From Eubacterium sp. AF22-8LB (GTDB lineage Bacteria > Bacillota_I > Bacilli_A > Erysipelotrichales > Erysipelotrichaceae), in NCBI RefSeq assembly GCF_003458715.1, contig NZ_QRVI01000041.1:827-11399 (forward strand): a stretch of 10,573 bases of DNA. Reading direction: 5' to 3'. Each line of letters begins with the position of its first letter. The stretch's first letter is position 1. Below, one piece after another: positions 1-7,332 of the stretch. A program made the translations under genes and the position numbers. Under the pieces are notes generated by a model. The model was given only the letters and a program-made list of their open reading frames with translations. It had not been told where the DNA came from and made no database searches.

Positions 1-31
1 CAGACCCCAAACTAGGCCCCAATTGTTTACG

Positions 32-634
32 CTAAAACCCTAAATGATTTTGGTTACCCGCCTGTTCTACAATTTCATTAATTCTTTCTAAGACAGGTTC
101 AAAACCTGTTTTTTCTGTACTACTAATTCCAAAGATGTTTTTCATTGGCAATTGAAGCTGTTGAGAAATATCTTTCAATGCACGAACACGTTTTGTCTTA
201 GGAACCTTATCGACTTTTGTAGCTACAATCACGATTTGAATTCCGAGACTTTGAATCATTTCAATCATATCTAAATCATCATGTGTAGCACCATGTCTTG
301 CATCTACAAGTTGTACAACACAACAAATCTGTTCTCTTTGGTTAAAATATGTGTCCATCATTTTTCCCATTTTGATCAACATTTGTTTAGACATTTTCGC
401 ATAGCCATAACCAGGAACATCCACCAACATCCATGTATCATCAATCTTAAAGAAATTGATCAAACGTGTTTTACCTGGTGTATTTCCTACATAGGCTAAT
501 TTTTTCTTGTTTGTTAGTGCATTAATAAAGCTGGATTTCCCAACATTACTACGTCCAACAACAACAACTTCTGGTAAGTCAGATTCTGGCCATTGATCTT
601 TTTCAACAGCACTAATCACAAATTCACTAATCAT
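32..634 (-). CDS. engB: Ribosome biogenesis GTP-binding protein EngB (YihA/YsxC)
   Basis: This 200-aa TrmE-Era-EngA-EngB-type GTPase is, by family knowledge, essential for assembly of the 50S ribosomal subunit in the cytoplasm. The G motifs are visible in order: G1 GRSNVGKSS (residues 27-35), the G2 threonine in NTPGKT (about 51-56), G3 DVPG (72-75), G4 TKVD (139-142) and G5 SS (171-172). Length is normal for EngB and both ends are intact. The ATG lies one base after the lon stop codon (TAG-T-ATG). No strong ribosome binding site of its own is visible, only a weak GGTAAG-like stretch, so translational coupling to lon is likely. The lonA-engB pairing is conserved in Bacillota (lonA-ysxC in B. 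subtilis). The 31 bases beyond its stop show no recognisable terminator. Confidence 0.97.
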   Translation of the reverse strand: MISEFVISAVEKDQWPESDLPEVVVVGRSNVGKSSFINALTNKKKLAYVGNTPGKTRLINFFKIDDTWMLVDVPGYGYAKMSKQMLIKMGKMMDTYFNQREQICCVVQLVDARHGATHDDLDMIEMIQSLGIQIVIVATKVDKVPKTKRVRALKDISQQLQLPMKNIFGISSTEKTGFEPVLERINEIVEQAGNQNHLGF

Positions 635-635
635 A

Positions 636-2942
636 CTATCTTACCAATGCATTATGTAATACCTGAGAGACATTTGAACAAGGAATAAAAGTAACTGCGT
701 CTTTTACTTCTTGAGGAACATCATCCAAGTCTTTTACATTTTCTTTTGGAATTAAAATTGTATCAATTCCAGAACGATGTGCTGCCAATGATTTCTCTTT
801 CAATCCACCGATAGGAAGAACATTTCCTCTTAGTGTAACCTCACCAGTCATAGCTAAATTTGCCTTTACTGGAATATTTGAGAAGCAAGATACCAATGCC
901 GTTGTCATTGTCACACCAGCACTTGGTCCATCTTTTGGAACGGCACCTTCTGGTACGTGAATATGTACATCATTTTCTTCAAACAATTTAGAATCAATTT
1001 TGAATTCTTTCGCATGAGTTCGAACATAGTCTAGCGCAATACTAGCACTTTCCTTCATAACATCACCCAATTGACCAGTAAGAACTAATCTACCTTTACC
1101 TGTAAAGCGAGTAGCTTCAATTTGAAGAATATCTCCACCAAAACTTGTATAGGCAAGTCCTGTTACAGTTCCAACTTGATCCTTCTTTTCTTTTTTACCA
1201 TAATCTACTTTTTCATTACCCAACCATTCATGAACTAATTTCTTAGTTAATTTGATACTACGCTTGTTGTTTTTCAAAATTGCAAGTACTGTCTTACGGC
1301 AAATTGTCGCAATTGTACGTTCTAATGAACGAACACCCGCTTCACGAGTATAGTAACGAATTAAGTATAATAACATATCATCATCAATTTTTAATTGAGA
1401 TGGTTTTAAACCGTTTAGCTTCAATTGTTTAGGAACTAAGTGATCCTTGGCAATATGAACCTTTTCTGCATCTGTATAGCTTGATAATTCAATGATTTCC
1501 AAACGATCTCTTAATGCAGGTGGAATGTTTTCCAAATAGTTTGCGGTAGCGATGAACAATACCTTTGATAAATCATATGGCTCTTCAATGTAGTGATCTG
1601 AGAACACTGAGTTTTGTTCAGGATCCAATACTTCAAGCATTGCACTTGATGGATCTCCCTTATAATCACTTGCCATCTTATCGATTTCATCAATTAAGAA
1701 TACAGGGTTTGTAACTCCTGCTTTTTTCATTCCTTGAATAATACGTCCAGGTAAAGCTCCTAGATACGTTCTTCTATGTCCTCTTATTTCAGCTTCATCA
1801 CGAACACCACCAAGTGACATCTTGACAAATTTACGATCTAGAGCACGTGCAACACTTTTAGCTAAAGATGTTTTACCAACTCCAGGAGGACCCACTAAAC
1901 AAATGATTGGTGCATTTAATGAATTTGTCATTTGTTTAACAGCCAAGTATTCAAGAATACGTTCTTTGACTTTCTCTAAACCATAATGATCCGCATTTAA
2001 AGTAGCTTCTGCTGCATTTAAATCTTCATTATCCTTAGTTTGTTGCCACCAAGGAAGGTCCATCAACCAATCAATATAAGCCTTGATGACACCTGTTTCT
2101 CCACTTGCCATCGGAAGCATTTCATAACGAGAAACTTCATCTGATACTTTTTTCTTGATGTAGTCAGGATATGGATTTTCAGCTAGGCGCTTGCGAATCT
2201 TAGCTGCATCTTCATCTTGTGCAACTGTATCACCTAATTCTTCACGAATGACATTCATCTTCTCACGAAGATAGTAGTCTTTTTGACCTTGATCAATTCG
2301 TTCTTTAACAGTTTCGTTGATTTGTTTTTCAACTTCATTCATCTTTTTCTCTTTAGCCATATCTTGAAGTAACATCATTAAACGGTCATTAATACCTAAT
2401 GTTTCAAGATATTGTTGTTTTCTTGCAGTATCTAAAGGTAAGCCTTGAACAGCTTTATCACTTAAGAATTCACCGCCCATCCCCTTAGAGATTTCCATAA
2501 TAATTTCTTTTGTAACAAAACGCTCTTGACCTTGTAAACGATCAAGCTCATCCCCAATCATACGAACCAATGCTTCTTCTTCAACAGCATCTTGTTTTTC
2601 ACTTTCAAGAATCTCAACTTCTGCCAACTCACTTAAGCTTCCATTGATCCATTTATTTAATTTTACACGTTTAATTCCACGGAATTTCACACGTAAAAAG
2701 TTATCAAAACGACGAATATGACGAACTTCACACAAAGTTCCAACAGAATATATGTCTTTTGCCTCAGGATTTTCCTCTTCTAATTCAATTTGAGAAAATA
2801 AACAAATCTTTTTGTCATAGTTATCCTGTGCATTTTCAACAGCATGTACAGAAGTGTCTCTACCAACATCAATCACAATTTCTTGATTTGGATATAAAAT
2901 AACGCCTCTTGTACAAACCAAAGGATAGGTATTTAATTCCAT
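636..2942 (-). CDS. lon: ATP-dependent protease Lon (LonA type)
   Basis: This 768-aa cytoplasmic AAA+ serine protease degrades misfolded and regulatory proteins. Domain order is that of LonA: an N-terminal substrate-binding domain (about 1-200), a helical/coiled linker (about 200-300), the AAA+ module with Walker A GPPGVGKTS (Lys357) and Walker B VFLIDEID, and a C-terminal protease domain. The catalytic serine is in DGPSAG (Ser674) and the dyad lysine in GLKEK (Lys717). Their 43-residue spacing matches E. coli Ser679/Lys722. It has no membrane segments, so it is LonA and not LonB. The ATG is preceded by AAGGAGG with a 7-base spacer, an excellent site. It lies downstream of tig but is separated from it by an intrinsic terminator, so it probably depends on read-through or on the candidate promoter at 3001-3006. 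The engB gene follows after one base. Confidence 0.98.
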   Translation of the reverse strand: MELNTYPLVCTRGVILYPNQEIVIDVGRDTSVHAVENAQDNYDKKICLFSQIELEEENPEAKDIYSVGTLCEVRHIRRFDNFLRVKFRGIKRVKLNKWINGSLSELAEVEILESEKQDAVEEEALVRMIGDELDRLQGQERFVTKEIIMEISKGMGGEFLSDKAVQGLPLDTARKQQYLETLGINDRLMMLLQDMAKEKKMNEVEKQINETVKERIDQGQKDYYLREKMNVIREELGDTVAQDEDAAKIRKRLAENPYPDYIKKKVSDEVSRYEMLPMASGETGVIKAYIDWLMDLPWWQQTKDNEDLNAAEATLNADHYGLEKVKERILEYLAVKQMTNSLNAPIICLVGPPGVGKTSLAKSVARALDRKFVKMSLGGVRDEAEIRGHRRTYLGALPGRIIQGMKKAGVTNPVFLIDEIDKMASDYKGDPSSAMLEVLDPEQNSVFSDHYIEEPYDLSKVLFIATANYLENIPPALRDRLEIIELSSYTDAEKVHIAKDHLVPKQLKLNGLKPSQLKIDDDMLLYLIRYYTREAGVRSLERTIATICRKTVLAILKNNKRSIKLTKKLVHEWLGNEKVDYGKKEKKDQVGTVTGLAYTSFGGDILQIEATRFTGKGRLVLTGQLGDVMKESASIALDYVRTHAKEFKIDSKLFEENDVHIHVPEGAVPKDGPSAGVTMTTALVSCFSNIPVKANLAMTGEVTLRGNVLPIGGLKEKSLAAHRSGIDTILIPKENVKDLDDVPQEVKDAVTFIPCSNVSQVLHNALVR

Positions 2943-2969
2943 ACGAAAACCTCCTTATACTAAATATGG

Positions 2970-2993
2970 AAAAAGACGCTAGGCGTCTTTTTT
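2970..2993 (-). terminator. Intrinsic terminator between tig and lon
   Basis: A near-perfect inverted repeat has arms AAAAAGACGC and GCGTCTTTTT around a 3-base centre (CTAGG if the last pair opens). On the minus strand the hairpin is followed by a run of five Ts and then CC. It lies 14 bases after the tig stop. Both strands carry A and T tracts, so it could work in both directions, but only minus-strand genes are present here. The distance to the lon ribosome binding site is only about 15 bases. Confidence 0.8.
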
Positions 2994-3000
2994 CTTTAAC

Positions 3001-3006
3001 ATTATA
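3001..3006 (-). promoter_or_regulatory. Candidate -10 element for lon, next to the tig stop
   Basis: The minus strand reads TATAAT, a perfect -10 hexamer, immediately after the tig TAG stop. The -35 region is poor: TTCATT at 18 bases spacing. A transcript from here would begin at about 2994, just before the tig-lon hairpin, so that hairpin would sit at the very 5' end of a lon mRNA instead of terminating it. This would explain how lon is expressed past a terminator. It may also be chance in AT-rich DNA. Confidence 0.35.
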
Positions 3007-4284
3007 CTACTTTACAGAAGTTTTAATGAAGTCTAATGCTTTTTGATTTGCTAAATCTGCTTTAATACTTTCTGGAGAAATCAATTGTTTGATTTTTTCA
3101 ACTTCCATGTTGTACATTTCAGACATTGTAGCAAATTCTTTTTCTACATCTTCATCACTAGCTTCAATGCTTTCAGCCTTAACGATAGCTTCTAATACTA
3201 ACTGAGTTTTAACACGAGCAGCAGCTTCTGGACTCATTTGAGCACGAATTGCTTCTTCAGTTTGGTGAGTTGCTTGTAAGAATTGTTTAGCTGTAAATCC
3301 AGATTGTTGCATACGACCTTCGAATTCTCTGTACATACGATCAACTTCTGCATCAATCATTACTGAAGGAATTTCAACATTTGCATTGTCACAAACTTTT
3401 CCTAATAATTCATTAGTGAAGTTTTCTTCAGCTTCTCTTTCTTTTGAAGCTGTTAAATCAGCTTTTACTTTTTCTTTATAAGCATCTACTGTTTCAACAT
3501 TTTCGATTTTTAATTTTTTAATTAATTCATCATTTAATTCAGGAAGATCTTTATATTTTACTTCGTGAACTGTGCAGTGGAAAGTTGCAGGTTGACCAGC
3601 AAGTTCAGCTGCTTGGTAGTTTTCAGGGAAAGTAACTTCAACGTCTTTTTCTTCACCTTTCTTAACTCCAACTAATTGTTCTTCAAATCCTGGAATGAAT
3701 GATCCTGAACCAAGTTCTAATGGATAGTTTTCTCCAGATCCACCTTCGAATGCAACACCATCTTTTGTTCCTACGAAGTCGATAACTACTTGATCACCTA
3801 ATTGAGCAGCAGCATCATCTTCACGAACAACCCAGTCTGCATAACGATCTTGAACACGTTTAACTTCGTTTTCAACATCTTCTTCTGTAACTTCTACATC
3901 CGCTTTTTTGATTTCTAATCCTTTGTATTCACCTAAAGATACTTCAGGAAGTACTGTACATGTAAATACTAATACGGCTTTTTCTTCATCAGCTTCTTTA
4001 ACATCTAACGTAGGACGAGCTACTAATTCAATGTTGTGTTCTTTGATTCCTTCAGCCAATACTTCATTAGCAACTTCTTCGCTAGCCATATCGAATAATG
4101 CTTTTGCAGAAAGTTGTTTTTTAACTAAAGCATCAGGGATTTGTCCTTGACGGAATCCTTTCAAATTCATGTGAGATTTAGCATAATTTAACGCTTTTTT
4201 CTGTGCTTTTTTCCAAGCTTCACCTTCTACAGTTACTTCTAATTCACCAGTAGAATTTTCTTTCAAAGTCCAAGTACTAGTCAT
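3007..4284 (-). CDS. tig: Trigger factor, ribosome-associated chaperone and peptidyl-prolyl isomerase
   Basis: This 425-aa protein binds the ribosome at the nascent-chain exit and helps new proteins fold. The N-terminal ribosome-binding domain carries GFRQG at residues 43-47, the counterpart of the E. coli FRK signature at 44-46 with glutamine in place of lysine. An FKBP-type PPIase domain follows (about 150-240, including LGSGSFIPGFEEQLVG), then the helical C-terminal chaperone domain. I chose the ATG at 4284 and not the in-frame ATG at 4335: the later one has a GAGGAG site with a 6-base spacer and gives the family's usual N-terminus (MTSTWTLKEN), while the 17 extra residues lie inside the upstream gene. 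The first 8 bases overlap the end of the 243-aa gene, so translation is probably coupled. A terminator follows the stop. Confidence 0.97.
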   Translation of the reverse strand: MTSTWTLKENSTGELEVTVEGEAWKKAQKKALNYAKSHMNLKGFRQGQIPDALVKKQLSAKALFDMASEEVANEVLAEGIKEHNIELVARPTLDVKEADEEKAVLVFTCTVLPEVSLGEYKGLEIKKADVEVTEEDVENEVKRVQDRYADWVVREDDAAAQLGDQVVIDFVGTKDGVAFEGGSGENYPLELGSGSFIPGFEEQLVGVKKGEEKDVEVTFPENYQAAELAGQPATFHCTVHEVKYKDLPELNDELIKKLKIENVETVDAYKEKVKADLTASKEREAEENFTNELLGKVCDNANVEIPSVMIDAEVDRMYREFEGRMQQSGFTAKQFLQATHQTEEAIRAQMSPEAAARVKTQLVLEAIVKAESIEASDEDVEKEFATMSEMYNMEVEKIKQLISPESIKADLANQKALDFIKTSVK

Positions 4285-5008
4285 TGTTTTCTCCTCGCTT
4301 TTCAATGGATAACTCAATATCCTCAACTTTTTCAAGCCCTTGTTTCTTTATAAAACTAGGCCATTCATCGGATTTCTGCATTGCATAAAATACAAGTCTA
4401 CATATGCTTTTCGCAAGTTCATAAGGATCTTTATCTTCTTGATCAAATGGTCTTTCACATAAAACAAGCTGCATCAAAAGCGACATACAAAATTGAATCA
4501 TAGTAGGATCTTCATTTGTAAACCAGCTTTCAAACAGTGAACTTGCCTCACAAATCGACTGATCTTGCTGCATAGGTAAAATTGCACTTGGTATAAATGT
4601 AATGTTCAATCCGGATTTTATCAAATCAAATGGATCATCGATTTTCTGCTCCATTAAAGCCTCAATCAATGCACCCTTATATTCATCAGGTAAATCTGAA
4701 TCTAACAAGACCTGCACTTCATCATGGTACATTCTTAAATTCATGTTTTCTAAAACACCAATCGCATAGATTTTCTGTTCTAAAGTTCCATGAATATAGT
4801 CCTGTAACTTGTTAAAGTCCACACCCTTATTCCTTTGTTCCAAATAAGGCTTGCACTCTGATTTATAATATTCCAACAAATCCAATGCATCCTGTGGAAC
4901 ATAAGGCATATCCAGTTCCTGACAAATTAATTCGTACGCCTGGGCATAACTTTTTTCATCTATCTCTTTTTTTATTTCTTCAATTAAAGAATGATAATAT
5001 GCGTTCAC
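4277..5008 (-). CDS. Uncharacterised helical protein upstream of tig (possibly DUF3196-like)
   Basis: A 243-aa acidic, mostly helical, cytoplasmic protein with no signal peptide or membrane segment. The N-terminal half (about 1-110) has helix pairs of the sort seen in TPR-like folds (MNAYYHSLIEEIKKEIDEK, then SYAQAYELICQELDMP). The C-terminal half is also helical, with no catalytic motif I recognise. It reminds me of the DUF3196 family known from Mollicutes and relatives, but that is recall and needs a profile search. The start codon is GTG at 5008, chosen because GGAGG lies 5 bases upstream. Its stop overlaps the tig start by 8 bases (ATGACTAG), so it is the first gene of a tig operon. Co-translation with a chaperone hints at a proteostasis or ribosome-linked role, but no function can be assigned. 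Confidence 0.85.
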   Translation of the reverse strand: MNAYYHSLIEEIKKEIDEKSYAQAYELICQELDMPYVPQDALDLLEYYKSECKPYLEQRNKGVDFNKLQDYIHGTLEQKIYAIGVLENMNLRMYHDEVQVLLDSDLPDEYKGALIEALMEQKIDDPFDLIKSGLNITFIPSAILPMQQDQSICEASSLFESWFTNEDPTMIQFCMSLLMQLVLCERPFDQEDKDPYELAKSICRLVFYAMQKSDEWPSFIKKQGLEKVEDIELSIEKRGENND

Positions 5009-5033
5009 TTATACCTCCATGCGAAACATTAGT

Positions 5034-5062
5034 ATTCTACCATAAACATCGATAATAATCAA
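5034..5062 (-). promoter_or_regulatory. Promoter of the 243-aa gene and tig
   Basis: The minus strand has a -35 box TTGATT (5062-5057), a 17-base spacer and a -10 box TAGAAT (5039-5034). This is a sigma-A-type promoter with optimal spacing and near-consensus boxes. The predicted transcription start is near 5027, giving a leader of about 20 bases with GGAGG just before the GTG start. It is the only good promoter in the 113-base gap between the MATE gene and this operon. Confidence 0.65.
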
Positions 5063-5105
5063 TTCTACACGCTTTTAAATAACATTATTGGTCTTTTGTC
5101 GATCA

Positions 5106-5133
5106 AGAAAAAACTCTCTAATTAAAGAGAGTT
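5106..5133 (-). terminator. Intrinsic terminator of the InlB-repeat/MATE unit
   Basis: A perfect 8-bp inverted repeat, AACTCTCT and AGAGAGTT (5112-5119 and 5126-5133), surrounds a 6-base loop. On the minus strand it runs into six Ts and then CTTG. The TAA stop of the MATE gene lies inside the loop and 3' arm, so gene end and terminator are fused. On the plus strand no T run follows, so it is directional. Confidence 0.85.
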
Positions 5134-6498
5134 CGAATTTAAACTATTTTCTAATTGATTCAACTTTTTAAATTCATTAAGAATGCATATGACTGAAACC
5201 AAAAAAGCAACCATATCTGCGATTGGAGCTGAATATAAAATTCCATTCAACCCAAAGAATTTTGGAAGAATCAAAACTAGTGGAATCAAGAACAACACCT
5301 GTCTAGTCATCGATAAAAACATTCCTAAATATGCTTTTTTAATTGACGAAAAGAAGCTTGACGATAACATCTGTACTCCATCAACACATACTAGCATTAG
5401 ATAGATTCGCATAAACATTGTCGCAAATTCAAAATAGTTTGCATCGCCTGATCCAAAAATCGATAGTACTTTGCTTGTACAGAATTGGAATAAAGCCCAA
5501 CCAATAAAGGAAACAACTAAATTCGCACTAACCGCAAGCTTAAACGTCTTTTTGACACGCTCATATTTTTGGGCTCCATAATTAAATCCAATAATTGGTT
5601 GCATACCTTGCGAAATACCAATGATGATAGCTAATAATATCGCATTGGTTTTCATTACAATACCACATGCAGCTAAAGGAATATCACTACCATACTTTGT
5701 AAACTGTCCATAATATGTCAATGAATTATTCAAAACAATTTGTACAAATAAAATCGCAATCTGATTCAATGAAGCACTCATTCCAATGGTTGCCATTTCC
5801 TTTGTATCCTTCAAAGAAATTCGTAAACTATTTTTATTAAATTCAATATGCTGAAAGTTCTTGATATACCAAGCAGCAATAATAAATGAAATCACCTGAC
5901 CGGCTACTGTGGCAATGGCGGCTCCGGCAACTCCCATATGAAACATAAAGATAAATATTGGGTCTAAGATTGTATTGACTATAGCTCCTGCAACCATACA
6001 TATCATTGAGTATTTTGGTGATCCATCCGCACGAATTAAGTTACTAATAACATTTGTTGTAATCAAAAATGGGACTCCCAATGTCGTAATACGTGTATAT
6101 TCTAAAGCCAAAGGCATAATTGTACTTGTAGCACCAAACGACTTCAATAATGGCTCAAGAAAAACAAACACTAAAACAACATAAATCATAGAACACAACA
6201 CAGACATACTAATGCCATTACCCGCAATACTACTTGATCGTTCTGGCTTTTTTTCACCTAGATATAAACTAAATAAACTAGCTGAACCAATCCCAATCAA
6301 CAAGGCAATGGCCAAGGCAATCGTAGTTAGTGGAAATGCTACATTGGTTGCAGCATTACCTAAAAAACCAACGCCTTGACCAATAAAGATTTGGTCCACA
6401 ATGTTGTATAGTGACGATACGAGCATTGAAATAATACTTGGTATCGCAAACTTTTTTAATAATGATGACTCTTTTTCATATCCTAAAGGATTTTGCAT
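5122..6498 (-). CDS. MATE family multidrug/toxin efflux transporter
   Basis: A 458-aa polytopic membrane protein of the MATE family, which exports drugs or metabolites in exchange for Na+ or H+. About twelve hydrophobic segments are visible, beginning with FAIPSIISMLVSSLYNIVDQ. Family landmarks include the conserved N-terminal Asp in NIVDQIFIG, the loop RADGSPKYS and the following LDPIFIF, repeated in pseudo-symmetric form in the second half. Overall it is closest in character to MepA-like members (about 450 aa), though substrate cannot be inferred. I prefer the ATG at 6498 to the in-frame TTG at 6531: the TTG lies inside the upstream gene, and the ATG begins the usual MATE N-terminus. A GAGGG lies about 12 bases upstream, rather far, so coupling is likely. 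The gap to the InlB-repeat gene is one base (TAG-T-ATG). Confidence 0.95.
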   Translation of the reverse strand: MQNPLGYEKESSLLKKFAIPSIISMLVSSLYNIVDQIFIGQGVGFLGNAATNVAFPLTTIALAIALLIGIGSASLFSLYLGEKKPERSSSIAGNGISMSVLCSMIYVVLVFVFLEPLLKSFGATSTIMPLALEYTRITTLGVPFLITTNVISNLIRADGSPKYSMICMVAGAIVNTILDPIFIFMFHMGVAGAAIATVAGQVISFIIAAWYIKNFQHIEFNKNSLRISLKDTKEMATIGMSASLNQIAILFVQIVLNNSLTYYGQFTKYGSDIPLAACGIVMKTNAILLAIIIGISQGMQPIIGFNYGAQKYERVKKTFKLAVSANLVVSFIGWALFQFCTSKVLSIFGSGDANYFEFATMFMRIYLMLVCVDGVQMLSSSFFSSIKKAYLGMFLSMTRQVLFLIPLVLILPKFFGLNGILYSAPIADMVAFLVSVICILNEFKKLNQLENSLNSNSL

Positions 6499-6499
6499 A

Positions 6500-7267
6500 C
6501 TAATATAATTCCCTCTTTCTAAACTGTGCAATTAAATGCTTATTTCCCATTGAATGCTCTCGAATGACATTTAACTCATTTCCTCTTTCATCAAACCAGC
6601 CAACAAATTCATAGCCTGGTTTCGATGCTGGCAACAAGTGAATCGTATCCGAAAAATACGTATATGACTTTGGATTTCTTCGACTACTTAATCCCCCATT
6701 CAAATCATATGTAATCTTATATTGACTTACTTGCCAATGGGCATATAAAGTACAAGACTCATGAATTGGTTCATCCAAGTTATAACGCCAACGATAATCA
6801 CAATCCCAGAACCATCCATCAAAGGTATATCCAACTCGAACTGGTGGTTTTAAATTTGCCAATAATCCATGTTCATCCGTACATACATCCATATAATTAG
6901 CTCCACCACACGTTTCAAAGTGGATAACTGGACATTCTTTATAAATAGCTGTCAATATAACAGGTTCATGAATGCCTGCTGGTAAACTCGTTATAATTTC
7001 ACCATTAAATTCCCAACCTACAAACATAACCCCCTTTTTAAACGCTGGATACAACAACAATTCTTCCGATTCAATGCATGTATATCTCGGATTACGACGC
7101 GACATAACTCCACCATCCACATCATATTCAATTGGATACCAAATAGGAATCCATTTATCATATAAAGTTACAGAATGAGGAAGCACTCCACCTGGATTTA
7201 ATCTTTTTGTACACTCTTTATCTATATACCAACCAACAAACTGATAACCTTCTCTTTTTTCACTCAT
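6500..7267 (-). CDS. InlB B-repeat (Listeria-Bacteroides repeat) protein without signal peptide
   Basis: A 255-aa protein built almost entirely of beta-type repeats of the Listeria-Bacteroides/Flg_new kind (GGxxxxxNPxxY...GYxFxGWY...TLYAxW). I see about three and a half copies: a half copy at the very N-terminus (GYQFVGWYIDKEC to LYDKW), then units starting near YPIEYDVDGG, VIHFETCGGA and YKITYDLNGG. Units 2 and 4 share SRRNP. Such repeats usually belong to secreted, wall-anchored proteins; here there is no signal peptide, no LPXTG and no membrane segment. The ATG is well supported: AGGTG lies 7 bases upstream and an in-frame TAG immediately precedes it, so no longer form can be read. It is the first gene of a tight pair with the MATE transporter. 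It may be an N-terminally shortened relic or a cytoplasmic repeat protein; function unknown. Confidence 0.85.
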   Translation of the reverse strand: MSEKREGYQFVGWYIDKECTKRLNPGGVLPHSVTLYDKWIPIWYPIEYDVDGGVMSRRNPRYTCIESEELLLYPAFKKGVMFVGWEFNGEIITSLPAGIHEPVILTAIYKECPVIHFETCGGANYMDVCTDEHGLLANLKPPVRVGYTFDGWFWDCDYRWRYNLDEPIHESCTLYAHWQVSQYKITYDLNGGLSSRRNPKSYTYFSDTIHLLPASKPGYEFVGWFDERGNELNVIREHSMGNKHLIAQFRKRELY

Positions 7268-7304
7268 CTAATATCACCTGCCCACTCATTTTATCACAAA
7301 TAGA

Positions 7305-7332
7305 AAAACTTCTAGGAAAATTTCTAGAAGTT
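7305..7332 (-). terminator. Intrinsic terminator of the primase-helicase gene
   Basis: A perfect 9-bp inverted repeat, AACTTCTAG and CTAGAAGTT (7307-7315 and 7324-7332), surrounds an 8-base loop. On the minus strand it ends in five Ts, two of them in the stem, followed by CTATTTG. The TAG stop of the primase-helicase gene lies within the stem. The stem is AT-rich, so some read-through to the next gene is possible. No convincing promoter for the InlB-repeat gene is seen in the 56-base gap, which makes read-through or an internal promoter worth considering. Confidence 0.75.

Noticed and set aside
1..31. Possible terminator after engB from the two GGGG-containing stretches
   Set aside because: They are direct, not inverted, repeats, and the window ends before any hairpin or T run can be seen.
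4285..4335. Extended trigger factor start at the ATG at 4335
   Set aside because: The 17 extra residues are not part of the family and overlap the upstream gene; GAGGAG directly precedes the ATG at 4284.
6499..6531. TTG start at 6531 for the MATE gene
   Set aside because: It lies inside the preceding gene and adds residues not typical of MATE proteins; the ATG at 6498 fits better.
281..7178. Several plus-strand ORFs of 60-80 codons (for example 281-499, 3908-4150, 5183-5404, 5975-6184, 6972-7178) and one at 1511-1693 on the minus strand
   Set aside because: All lie inside well-supported genes in other frames, without convincing ribosome binding sites or recognisable domains.
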